Below are positions 32,061 to 42,469 of a DNA stretch of 64,000 bases, piece after piece; positions within the stretch are counted from its first letter, which is position 1, and every line of letters starts with the position of its first letter. This DNA is from Acanthosoma haemorrhoidale (lineage: Eukaryota > Arthropoda > Insecta > Hemiptera > Acanthosomatidae). A model generated the notes under the pieces. It was given only the letters and a program-made list of their open reading frames with translations, made no database searches and was not told where the DNA came from. The position numbers were made by a program, and so were the translations under genes. The stretch covers positions 40,933,754-40,997,753 of the forward strand of contig OV884011.1 of NCBI GenBank assembly GCA_930367205.1. The letters are read 5' to 3'.

Positions 32061-33789
32061 AGTAAATAAGATATTTTGTTTCTTCAAGTTAAATTTTTTT
32101 ATTTGTGTTTGTTAACTATTTTTCAATTGAAAATAGTATTCATTTTATCATAATTAAATTGATTGTTTAGCTTGTTTTGAATGTATCCTTTATTTACTTA
32201 AAAATTAAATTAATCAAGATTCATTACTATGATAGTGTGATCTACTGCCTCACTACCTTTTTTTTGGGGTTTATTTTTTCCTCAAAACAGGAACCCTTAT
32301 GGTTTCACCCTCCCATCCACCTTAAAAAAGGCATACCGCATTGAACAACTTATATCTTTTATGCTTATTACATGCAATAGGAATAAGTAATGCGAGCTAC
32401 AATGTTACGTTGGTAGGTACCTATCAATTTTATAAAATTCAAACAATCAGAAAACATGATAAGAACGTTATAAAACACCTTTATTGTCTTTCCACAACTG
32501 ATAATTTCTTTTTTATTGAAAAGGTGCTTCGACGGCCCTAAGCCGTTTATTTGTACAATAAAATAAAAAGTCAAATGATAAAAACTATGACCTGCTTATA
32601 AAGAGACAACCTAAATTCTACTATTATACGTTTCAATGGCTACAGTCATTAAGTAAAATCTAAAATATATATTCCCCGAATAGTGCTGAACTGTACTCAC
32701 AGTATGAAATTGTCTTTCTATTCTACTACAATTAAAAATTCTTAAAATTCAAAAATACAGCACATATTATTAAAATCTACTAAAACACAATGATATATCA
32801 ATCTTATGGTTACTCACTCAATTGGTTATGTGGGATATTTAAATCATCTAAAGTATATTTGAACGAGAGTTGCTACATGTACTTGCTTTGTCCAGGAGGA
32901 TTGGAGGGGGTGGATTTCTTAGCATAAGCGTGTTTGCTATTTCTTCCCTTTTATTTATATTATTCGATATTAGGGAGTCTAATTTTATTTCAGTATTATC
33001 CAGGATATTAACTTCTTTATCGTTTATATGGTGTAGCTATGCAACATTATGTGACTCATGGTCCCCTTCTTCCTGTTGGTGTTGGTAGAATTGGCTTGTT
33101 TTTTTATTTAGACAACCTTTGCATCTAGTTGATAATTTTCTATTTGTTCTACAATTTATTGCATTCCCCTCTATTCTATACACACCCGATCTATCTTTTA
33201 ACTGGATCGGGTCTTTAGTGTAGGAAAGTTGTGTTTACTACTACAAGTTAGTTTTGTAGGCTACACCAATGCCCGTTTGTTTCAAAATATTTCCTAATTT
33301 GTTGGATATATTTCTAAGATATGGAATGGTGCACCATTCTTAATGCCTAGAACCTAGGTACGTAACTTCATTAATATTTAAATTCAATATTCCATTTCAT
33401 TCTCATTATCATGTCTATATCATATCCGTTAACTATTGTCCGCTCGAGTGGGTTTTTTTTGTTTTGTTTTTAATGATGAAAACACCATAATATTCAAGGA
33501 ATTTATAAAGAGGTATAGCACCTGAAAAAACGAGTGTAGCAAAAATGTGAGTGAACCAAATTTTTTTTTAATCAAATCGTAGCTATCTACAGCTTGATCA
33601 TTTACCAACTGCTCAATGTTATAAGACTCAACTGTCGATACTAAATTTTTAAAATGAGAGTCGGTTAATGATACTTTTTTTGATACCTTATTTTTTTTCT
33701 TTCATAGCCCCTTTAAATTTACAGATAATTATATATAATTATAGATCCTCAGGTGAATCTATTTACAAATTATTTTTGTATTTCCTGTA
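32061..33789. other. AT-rich non-coding DNA
   Basis: Holds the purine-rich block 32894-32926 shared with 16352-16384, and a small hairpin acccgatc...gatcgggt at 33184-33211. No supported gene. Confidence 0.45.
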
Positions 33790-33939
33790 GCATCGCTACA
33801 TTATATACAGGTTCTGTTATTTTATAACGAATAAACAAGTATAATGGTATACATTATATTTGACTGGGCTAAACTGACTAATAAAGGTGATATGGCTCAC
33901 CTTTTTGATCAAACTTAAAACTAACTTACATACTAATTC

Positions 33940-35906
33940 TTAACCCAAATTTTCGCCGGCAGTCTGTTGCCAACGATGTGGGAGGGGTGGTGGGGCCATA
34001 GTGTTAAACACTGGGTTGGTTAGGTGCTGCAACGAGTCAAAAATCTTGAAGTGTCTCCGGCGGATGAGCTCACCCACCGACGGCACACCAAGGAACGGGT
34101 GCAGGTCAGCGTTCTTCAGCCTCTCGAAAGAGGTATGTCGGACCACTTTTCGCATGATCCCATTCTGGAAATGTTCGTGACATTTGGCTGTATTGTCAGT
34201 CAAGTGGGTAAATAGCGGGACACCATAAAGAGCTGGCCGGAGGACACATTTATATATCATCAATTTGAGACGAAGCGACAGGTTGGGTAAGTTAGCAAGT
34301 GCGATAGCCGGTAAGACCTTTGTCGTACTTTTTCTATTTTATTACTAAAATGAGTAGAGAAATGGAGATGCCTATCCATTTTTATACCCAAATAGTGCAT
34401 TGAGAAAGCTGGTGAGTTCTCTTGCCCTCCTATGCTATACGATTTGGGCAAGGATTTTTTCCCCTTTTGGAGGGAGAAGATTACGCAGTCGGTCTTCCCG
34501 GCGTTTACACTTACGTTTAACATGCTCAGTCTGTCACTGATAACGTTACAAACTTACTCGGCCTGTGTAAGAGCTCTTTGTGCACTCATGCTGCTGCTGT
34601 AAACCGCAATATCGTCGGCGAAAGCGATTACAGTAGCTTTCTTATAGTTTGTCCTAACAATTTCCGATGTGTACATGCTGAAAAGAACCAGAGACTGAAC
34701 CGCACCTTGAGGAACTCCACAAGTCAGAGGGAATGGGTTAGAGAGGCAGTAACCCACCCGTACCCTTACCGATCTGTTCGATAAGAACGAAACCAACATG
34801 GTATATAACTGCTCTGGGCAATCCCAGTCACAAATCTGTCGGCATAGCATCCCGTGGGACACTGAGTTGAAAGCCTGCATGCAGTCCAACGAGATCATAG
34901 CAGTTGCTGTATTCTTGTTGATACCGAGGGTGGCTTCTGTCTGTACCTTCACAAGCGGATGTTCTGTACTCAGATGAGCCTGAAAACCTGTCTGCTCGTG
35001 CGGAATGAAAGTTTTCCGAACAGAACTCCTTCAGGTAGTTTAGTATTATCTTTTCGAGAATCTTCCCCATGTGAGGGAGGAGACTGATCGGGCGATAGTG
35101 GACTGGCTGGTCGCCTCTCTTTGTGGGCTTGCGCAGCGGGAACAAGGTAGCTTCTTTCCACGCTGTCGCGAAGTGTCGCAACCTGATACATGCATTGTAC
35201 AGGTTAAGGATTTGGGCAATCCCACTCCTCGGCAGCTGTTTCAGCAATACCGTTTGCACCCGGTCACCCCTTGGTGTTCGGTTTCCCTGACACCGGTGAA
35301 AAATCGCCTTGAGCTGCTTCGGGGAGACAAACGTATAGTTCTGACCTGTCCTCAGCTGCCGAGGTTCGTGGTAGTTACCTGTCCTAGCGGCGTTGTCTGC
35401 GGTATAGTGGTCGGCCAATATTTTAGCCTGTTCTTCCGATGTGTACAAGGTGTCTCCGTCATGATGACCGACACCTGAGTCCTTCTTAGTAGTAGTCTTT
35501 AGGAGCTTCCAAAACGGAAATCGCCATGTAAGCCATGAAGCCGTTCGTGCCACGTTGCCGTCCTCCAATTCCTCATCAAGCCACGAATTTGTCTTGTAAG
35601 AGAGTTTACAACTTTCTTGGCCTGACGATTCCTTGTTCTATACCAGTTATTTTTCCAATTATTGCGTAATAAAATAAGTCGAAGAATATGGTCTGGTGGT
35701 TTTTGTAGCATGGGAGGCTTCGGGCTAAACTTTGGGATAGCAGTGTTTGCTGCATCGACGATAACCTCGGTCAGGAAAGCTACCCGTCGATCCACTTCCT
35801 CTGTAGTGTGGAGAACAGGAACCGTATGCAATTGGTGGTAAAGTTTCGATCGATATAGGTCCCAGTAAGCCCAACGATATTCGTACTTCGTGGGACGCGG
35901 GATCAC
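33940..35906 (-). pseudogene. LINE A ORF2: reverse transcriptase and C-terminal domain
   Basis: RT blocks in order: HYRPISLLPHMGKILEKII (about 35080), TAMISLDCMQAFNSVSHGML (about 34890), LTCGVPQGAVQSLVLFSMY (about 34720) and the catalytic VIAFADDIAVYSS (about 34630). The thumb and C-terminal part follow (MIYKCVLRPALYGVPLF, about 34260). The catalytic FADD is intact, but the gene is split into at least five frames. The reverse transcriptase would copy LINE RNA at the nicked target. Confidence 0.85.
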
Positions 35907-36215
35907 AGCTCTACCTCAATGGAATACAATACTGGCAGCATTTTTTTTTCCATCAAGCTGAAACACGTGTATTATCAATTTATTTAAAAATAATAATAAC
36001 ACTATTAATTAATAATAAATAGGTTGTTAATCTTTAAAATCAGCTTAACCACTTTCTGGTGGTGGTACGACGCCTCGGGGGACAGGATTGGTTGGGAAAT
36101 GATGGAGTGCTAGTGGCTTGCTCCACCTCCACCTCTGTCCGGAAACGGCCCATATTAAAGTCATTTATTTCGTTTAATGAGTCAATTAAATTAATTAATT
36201 TTCCCAAAAATCAGT

Positions 36216-36867
36216 TTAATCTTCTGGACCCCCGATGGGAGTCGTACCAGAGATTAAGCTGATAAGAACAGATTCTACACTTTCAATTTGCGTAATTTGC
36301 GAGGCCCAGGGTCTCACATTTTTTATTCTGTGCGGCTGGTTTGTGAGTAAAAGATCTAGGGTGGAGCTCTGTGCAATGCTACCTCTATGGTGAAAGGTGT
36401 AGTTCTGAGGGTGAACGACGGTAAAGGGCGCCTTCTGCAAGGCTCTCCCCGCTGGGTTGGCGGTGGCATTAATACAAAAGGAATGCCGCGCATTTAAGTC
36501 TCCGACAACCCAGTGGTTATTTCTCTTGGCACACTCTTTAATAAGAGCGGAGAACACTTGGAGCGACGCCCTCGGTCTCTTATACATGGCGGTGAGATAA
36601 ATGGATGTCCCCAAATTTATCTTCACCGTCAAGTGGCGGAGCGACTTTCATCTATGTGATGCCGTGTCGTATAGCCAGAACTCCACCGTAGACTTCGGTC
36701 CGTTCGATGACAACAGAGTAGCCCTGTAGCCTAACGCTCTGGTTCACAATTCACGTATCCGTTAGCACGACGATGTCCGGTGTGGAGATCGCTATTAGCA
36801 CTTCCACTTCTTCGAGTATAGTCATCAGACCGTCAACGTTGAAGTTAAGTATCTTGTACTTACCCAT
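36216..36867 (-). pseudogene. LINE A ORF2: endonuclease domain
   Basis: ORF2 starts MGKYKILNFNVDGL at 36867, the usual jockey start. A stop follows after TPDIVVLTDT (about 36760). The second half is open from 36632: LTAMYKRPRASLQVFSALIK, NHWVVGDLNARHSF, SSTLDLLLTNQP. The catalytic final His block is degraded (VESVLISLISG where SDHxPI is expected). Inactive. Confidence 0.8.
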
Positions 36868-36926
36868 GGCGTGCCAATTGAGGAAATACGGTCTGTAGTC
36901 CGGACATAAATTCCTTGATCATGGTC

Positions 36927-36940
36927 TCGAGAATCGAGAA

Positions 36941-36989
<49 letters not shown>

Positions 36990-39395
36990 TTTTGTTTTGT
37001 TTTATGCCCTTTCTGAGGCTGAGCCTCAAACGGGCTTACCCTACGAGCCGGTGAAGCGAGCTCATGGGGCTACGTAGCCTGTGGTGCGCGTATTTTAGCA
37101 ATGGGATTGTTGCACCGGTCAGCGCACCTTGAGTAATACTGTTTTCGTTCTTTATTTTCCAAAAACACAAAGAAAACAAAATAAAATAAAATCTTTTCCT
37201 TAAATCTACTTTGTACAATCCTTACTAGCTATTTTTTTTTTTTTTTTTTTTTTTTTTTGTCCTTATAGCTAGTATCCTTAATCTATTTAAAATATTTACA
37301 GATCCGTTAACTATACTAATATCTTACTACTATACTTAAGTGCTATATTTACAAGGGGTGTGCATCCTCTATCCCCCTATAACTAAACTTATATCTAACC
37401 ATAGGCTACTCAGTCCTACCTTATATCTATATGTACATATTTACAGTGACTCCTCTGGAACCGCCGATACATCGTTGGCTTCGGGTGAGCCTTCCCGAAG
37501 ACTCGGCTGCTCACCCCGCGCCACCCCCCTGGATATATTGAAGTGCCCGGAGCCTTGTACCCTTCTCCACTCCCCGTCGAATCTGCAGAACGCGGTGTAT
37601 CTCACTTCATCATTCACCAGCGACGGCAGGTCGGACTCGTCCAGGCTGTATTCTCCTATCGAGCGGAGCAGCCGTGCTCTACCCGGTTCTAACGCATAAC
37701 AAGAGAGCACGTCGTGCTCCGCGGTGTCATCCTCTCCGCAATGAGGGCAGGACCTGCTTTCTGCCCTCTTGTATTCGTACAGCCTGGCACGAAATCCGCC
37801 GTGTCCTGTAAGCACTTGTGACACCCAGTAGTCTGGGGAGACCCAACTTGCCCTCAGCCTGTCCTGGACTGAGGGAAAGTACTTCCTCAGGGTGCTCCCC
37901 TTAGTCGTACCAGTCCACCTGGCTCCCCAAGCCTCTATCGTCCATTCCCTTATGAGGGCCTTCCACCTCCCAGGCTCTTCCTCAATTCTTCTCCGTAGGG
38001 GAGGTGGAATATCTTCAATCTGCCCTCTCTTCGTCTTCGACCTGAGGCGCTGCTCCAGGAGGACCAGATCCACTGGTGCCGCCGCTGCCAAAACCTCCAC
38101 CGCGTCCTGAGATACCGTCCTGTTGGACCTCGTGACCCGTACTAGTGCCATTCGCTGTATCCTCTTCAGGGCGTGAACAAGGGGCAGGCTTGTTCAGGTG
38201 CGCCGACCATGACTGCGAAGCATACCTTACTATGCCCATTACCACAGCCTGGTAGAGGGTTCTCGAAACTGGGAACCTCACCCCCCACATCGCTCCCCCT
38301 ATCCTTGCGAAGGAGTTGCAAACTGAAACGATCCTGTTTCCCAGGTATTCGATGTGGGGAGAAAGGCTAAGTTTCTTTCCCAGTCTCACCCCCAGGTACG
38401 TCACCTCCGTGCCTACCCTAACTCTTCTTTCTTCTATCTCCAGCCATAGGGTGAGCACGGTCCATCTTGCCTCTCACCAGGGTGGCCGTCGTCTTTTCCG
38501 CAGCCATGGTCATCTTCATACCGGCGCACCACTCCTTGACCAAGTTGGCACAGGCGCACACTCTTCTCGTCACTTCGGCACGCGAATTCCCCACGATGGT
38601 TGCGGCGAGGTCATCCACATATGCCACCGCAGGGTATCCCTGCTCTTCCAGGGTCACGAGGACCTTATTAAAAACTACTTTTCAAAGGGCAGGGCCCAGG
38701 ACTGATCCTTGGGGACACCCTCGCTCCACCCGTGCTTCAACGTCGTAAGACACTCCTCTGATGACCGCCCTACGTTTGCTGAGGTAGCTGCCCACGAGCT
38801 CGTACAGATTGCTCGGGGTCTCTAGCTCCTGTAGCTCCCTCATGACGTAGGGCCACCACACCCTGTCAAACGCAGAGGAGATGTCAAATGTAAGTAACAG
38901 CGCGTACTTGGAGCGAGTCGCCATATCGTCCCTTCTCTTGTCCAAGGCATCAGCTGTGCTCCTGCCCTTGCAGGAGCCGTACTGTCTTGGGTGGTCCGCC
39001 TTCTCAAACGTCTGCCGCAACGCCGTGTGCATCAATCTCTCCAGGACTTTACTCAAGACTGGGAGGAGGCTTATGGGCCTGTAGCTCTTGGTAGCTGTCA
39101 GGTCCCGATCGGCTCCCTTCGGAATTAGTCTGAGCTCCGCTCTCTTCCATACACTCAGGAATTTCCCGCGGTCAAGGCACTCATTCATGATCGCAAGTTG
39201 CCTCCCCTCAATGAGTGGACACGATGCTTTGATCATTGCAGCATCGATCTCATCCAGTCCTGGAGCTCTCCCGGTCTTCTGCTTCTGGACGGCGATGCGA
39301 TGGTCCCAAATGTCCCATGGTGGGTACAGGTCCGTTCCGGGTGGGGCCTCTGTCAGGGATCTTACCGATCTGTCAGGGATCGAGAATCGAGAACC
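36927..39395 (-). mobile_element. R1-like LINE inserted in LINE A, 16-bp TSD
   Basis: The 16-mer tcgagaatcgagaacc flanks it at 36927-36942 and 39380-39395. The element (36943-39379) is on the minus strand, truncated at its 5' side inside ORF2 and ending in poly-A (46 Ts at 36943-36988 on the plus strand). A second internal T-run (27 Ts, 37232-37258) lies in its 3' UTR, as if a polyadenylated end had been extended. Confidence 0.93.
37441..39379 (-). pseudogene. R1-like LINE ORF2: RT and downstream zinc knuckle
   Basis: RT blocks: KTGRAPGLDEIDAAMIKASC (about 39290), SYRPISLLPVLSKVLERLM (about 39080), LLLTFDISSAFDRVWWPYV (about 38900), ERGCPQGSVLGPAL (about 38720), and the catalytic box VAYVDDLAATI (about 38620) with Val in the usual Ala position. 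After frameshifts at about 38660, 38440 and 38150, the C-terminal part carries the R1-clade knuckle SCPHCGEDDTAEHDVLSC (about 37740). R1 elements usually target rDNA; this one is outside rDNA. Endonuclease missing. Confidence 0.88.
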
Positions 39396-39500
39396 AGGGT
39401 GGAAGGCCAGGGGTGTCACGACTTGATGACGTTGCAGAGGCGACAAGCATATCGGGAAGCTAAAACGCGTGACAAACGGAACATTGTTTTTTAAGAACTT

Positions 39501-40290
39501 CCAAAACTCCAGATAATGCTGTAATTCGTTTTTAGTTATATTCTCAGCTCACTTTCATCTAAGAAAATCTTTTTTTTGTAGGTCAATTAATTCACATTGA
39601 GAGAACTACTGCAGTTTCGTTTCTTTATATGAATGGGTTTGACACACACATTTAAAAAACATTTTCCTCCCTCAAAGGCAGCAAATTTGGTTTTGAATTA
39701 TTAAAATAGAGATAAAACGGATATGTTTTCAGAAAAATCTGTCACAAAAATGAAAGCTTTGCCATGTTGAACGATGGAACATGAGAGATCAGTATTGGTA
39801 AATGGTTAGATTTTGGTCTCAAAATCGAGTGCTCAACAGGTTTAAATTAGCAGTTGTCATCGAGAAAAGCGAGATGTGAGGAAGTTGTTAATTTTATTTG
39901 AGATAAGCTGAAACATCACAGCGTAGTTTGCAAAGACCTTCCTCTTGAGAGCCAACGAGCATCACAGTGGAAAACTAGTTCCCCCATGATATTTTTTTAA
40001 CATAACCAGGTATTTCCTGCAATTATGGGGATGAGCCCGTACTTTGTTGTCATAGGTGACTACTATAAGAAGATAATTCCAGTTCTTCGGCACAAAGGGC
40101 TTTCTGGTGAATGAGGCAGTGATATTTTAGAGGAGGTATTTTCAAATAGTTTTTCGATAGTGTAATATAGTCCTTGTTTTTACAAACAATGTTTGATTTT
40201 TGCTAGTCCAGAATTTTCCTTCAACAGCGATTTTTAGCTCTACTAACTAGCTTACTAACTTACTGACTTCCTCCAATTTATCACTCCGCC
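39501..40290. other. AT-rich non-coding DNA
   Basis: Nothing supported. It may include the upstream part of LINE A ORF1 too degraded to read. Confidence 0.4.
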
Positions 40291-40450
40291 TCTAGCTCAT
40301 GATCTATAAAAGCATGCTCAGGCCTACTCTGCTGTATGGTGCACTGATGCTTAGTCATTTTACTGGAGCGACTCCAACAGTTTCAGAACAGCATACTCAT
40401 GAAAGTGATCCGACATACTACATTCATACATTTAATAGACCATTATCGCA
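40290..40450 (+). pseudogene. Plus-strand fragment of a LINE A-like RT C-terminus
   Basis: LIYKSMLRPTLLYGALMLSH followed, after a frameshift near 40380, by MKVIRHTTFIHLI, matching the order MIYKCVLRPALYG...MRKVVRHTSFERL of LINE A at 34260-34130. Short relic. Confidence 0.65.
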
Positions 40451-40749
40451 CAAAGTCACAATTCTTTTACAAAGTTTTCGAAATTGTAATAAAACCGTTA
40501 ATCGCATATTGCATCACACTCGACTTGAACTTTTCCTTTTTAAATAACAAATCTTCCTTCTCTCCACAATACAGTTTTTCTTTTTTGCCTTAAGCCCCAC
40601 TTAGTGGATGGGTCTTACCCAGGGGAGAGTGAGAGTGGATAGAGCCAACACAAGGAGGGATTCCTCCTTTGAACAATATTTTCCTTTTATCTTCTAGCTT
40701 CCGTTTTGAACTACTGAACGTTTTTAGTATCTTATTTCATTCACATTGG

Positions 40750-40753
<4 letters not shown>

Positions 40754-40780
<27 letters not shown>
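40754..40780. repeat. (TA)n microsatellite, left half
   Basis: The TA run continues at 45546-45562 on the other side of the retrotransposon at 40781-45545, so that element inserted into it. Confidence 0.9.
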
Positions 40781-40784
<4 letters not shown>

Positions 40785-41080
40785 ATGAAAGTGATCTCTC
40801 TTTCATTTGAATTTGCCGTGCTGCTTCCACTGGCCCCCACCAGATGGAGCATCAGTTATCAGATAGAGAAGGTTATGTGAGATAACAGAACATGTAAATA
40901 GTGTAAATAGAGAATTGATAGTTAGAAACTGTAATTGTCGTTTCTTTGTTTACAGGTAAGATTGTGTAAATCAATATTAATAATTGTTATAATATAATAT
41001 ATAGTGAATAAAATTGCTAACTTTGTTTACAGAGAAACTGATTTCAGTTTATTCACCCCACCTTCAATAATTGTCCTACA
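40781..41080 (+). repeat. 5' LTR of the 40.8-kb element
   Basis: 300 bp, TG...CA. Contains two TAAATA boxes (40895 and 40904) and, 30 bp after the second, attgtcgttt (40934), the predicted RNA 5' end. A splice-donor-like caggtaag follows at 40953. Confidence 0.95.
40904..40943 (+). promoter_or_regulatory. Predicted TATA-like box and RNA start / self-primer
   Basis: TAAATA at 40904-40909 lies 30 bp upstream of A40934. RNA starting there would begin with the ten bases complementary to the sequence right after the LTR. In Tf1 and its relatives the first 11 nt of the RNA anneal next to U5 and are cleaved to prime reverse transcription. The geometry here is the same. This is inference; the RNA start has not been measured. 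Confidence 0.55.
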
Positions 41081-41090
41081 AAACGACAAT
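41081..41090 (+). other. Candidate self-priming primer-binding site
   Basis: aaacgacaat begins at the first base after the LTR, as required to copy the LTR end exactly. Complementarity stops after ten bases, consistent with an RNA starting at 40934. Confidence 0.6.
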
Positions 41091-41100
41091 AGGAGTTACA

Positions 41101-41655
41101 ATGGCGAAAAGACTGCAATTCACCATTAACTTTGTGGGATCACCGAAGGATAAGAAGACAAATGTTCTCTCAATTACCACAATTAAGACAGAGGAAAATG
41201 AAGAATATGTGTTGCCCCTAGAGAAAAGCTTTATGAGTGATCATGAAGAATTGACTAAGACACTTATTTATAAAAGATTGAGGAACAGTTTTACTCAAAG
41301 AGGTCAACAGAAGAGTGTGTGGATTACATTAACCGAGAAAATGAAAACAATATATTTTGATGAAGAAGGTAATGTAATGTTTGATAATTTATATTTAGAA
41401 CAAGTAGTGAATAAAGATAAGATGGTTGAATCCACACAAAATAAAGAGAATGAGCTAAATTTAAAACATATAGCAGAGAAGTTCATGGTTGAGAAGTTTA
41501 CATGTAAACACTCAAATGCTAAACAGTGGCTAGAGATGTTTGAGAAAGAATGTAGAAGATGTGGAATCAATGCAGACAGTAATATGATTGAGATATTAAG
41601 GTTGTTTTTGGAAAAGTCATGCTTAGACTGGTACTCAGCAACCCAACAATATTAA
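41101..41655 (+). pseudogene. gag: Gag N-terminal part of the 40.8-kb element
   Basis: ATG at 41101 opens MAKRLQFTINFVGSPKD and runs 184 codons to TAA after CLDWYSATQQY. This last block is the middle of a capsid-like Gag, whose continuation (MDSVWSEWKEKFLETF) lies in another frame from about 41645. The break is a one-base change, either mutation or assembly error. Confidence 0.8.
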
Positions 41656-42173
41656 CAATGGACTCTGTGTGGTCTGAGTGGAAAGAAAAATTTTTGGAAA
41701 CTTTTGAAGACCAAGGATGGAGTACAGGAATGCATGCTATATCATATAGGTTTAAAGAAGGTCTACTGATGGAATACGCCATGAAAAAAGAGAAATTATT
41801 GTTAGATATGGATGAGAATATTAGTTCACAGACTTTAGTGATGCTTATAGCTGCAGGCTTACCTGAGTTCATTAGAAATAAGTTAGATAAGGAAAAATGT
41901 GAGAATTCAACCAAATTACTTCATGAAATTAGAAAATGTGAGGGTCTAGCGAACAAAAATAATTTTATGAAAAAGAAAGATGAAAAACTTTTTAGTAAAA
42001 ATAAATTTCAAGAAAAAAGGCCATGCAATAATTGTGAACAATTAAACAAAGGCATCAGATATCATCCAGAAGCTTCATGCTGGTTTAAAAAGAGAGACAA
42101 ATATGAAACTAGAATACTGGGAAGCAACTCAGTATTAGAAGTAGATCTAAATACAGAACAAAAAAACGAATAA
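41640..42173 (+). CDS. gag: Gag C-terminal part of the 40.8-kb element
   Basis: Continues Gag: MDSVWSEWKEKFLETFEDQG, LMEYAMKKEKLLLDMDENIS, LVMLIAAGLPEFIRNKL, ELIRKCEGLA-type helix and a Cys/His region (CNNCEQLNKGIRYHPEASCW) that looks like a variant zinc knuckle. The frame stops at TAA 42171-42173, three bases after the slippery site. It would assemble with the N-terminal part as capsid if the upstream frame break is not real. Confidence 0.8.
   Translation, partial: NPTILTMDSVWSEWKEKFLETFEDQGWSTGMHAISYRFKEGLLMEYAMKKEKLLLDMDENISSQTLVMLIAAGLPEFIRNKLDKEKCENSTKLLHEIRKCEGLANKNNFMKKKDEKLFSKNKFQEKRPCNNCEQLNKGIRYHPEASCWFKKRDKYETRILGSNSVLEVDLNTEQKNE
42161..42167 (+). promoter_or_regulatory. -1 programmed frameshift site A_AAA_AAC
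   Basis: The heptamer lies in the correct phase (CA[A AAA AAC] GAA TAA). A -1 slip enters the protease frame at once (CGA ATA ATC ACA...). A AAA AAC is among the most efficient known retroviral slippery sites. No clear downstream stem was picked out by eye. Confidence 0.75.
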
Positions 42174-42469
42174 TCACACCATTGATTAAAGTAAAAATAT
42201 TATTAGAAGAGAAGTTACAGGTAAAGGGGACATATGATCCAGGATCCCAAGTCTCTCTAATAAATACAAAATTAATTAAGATAAAGAAAAAAACAGAAGA
42301 TGTTAATAAGATATATTTAAAAACAGTCAATGGTGTGACACAAACAAAAGGTTTAGTAACCATAAAAGTGAAAATTTTTGAGATAGAAAAATATGTTGAT
42401 GTGTTCATTGTAGAGAGAGATGATTTTGAAGATTTTCTTATAGGATTAGATATTATCAAAAAAATTTAG
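42168..42469 (+). CDS. Aspartic protease of the 40.8-kb element with DPG active site
   Basis: In the -1 frame after the slippery site. The catalytic block reads GTYDPGSQVSLINTKLI, with Pro where Thr or Ser is normal (DTG/DSG). The second half holds the expected flap and DFLIGLDII (the usual IIGxDxL strand). The domain stops at TAG after an A7 run (about 42456-42463); RT continues in the +1 frame, so an indel in the homopolymer is likely. It would process Gag and Pol. Confidence 0.78.

Larger units (their letters stand above)
33790..39500 (-). mobile_element. Jockey-like LINE (LINE A), split by an R1-like LINE
   Basis: Minus strand: an ORF1 end (about 39500-39396, continuing at 36926-36870), ORF2 starting at ATG 36867, endonuclease (36867-36216), linker, RT (35906-34260), C-terminus (34260-33940) and a 3' UTR ending tataatgtagcgatgcta near 33793. 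The same 3' end recurs at 52931. Many stops and frameshifts. The R1-like LINE at 36943-39379 is inserted with a 16-bp TSD. Confidence 0.85.

Noticed and set aside
40661..40678. Short palindrome aaggagg...cctcctt
   Set aside because: Seven-base arms are expected by chance in a window of this size.
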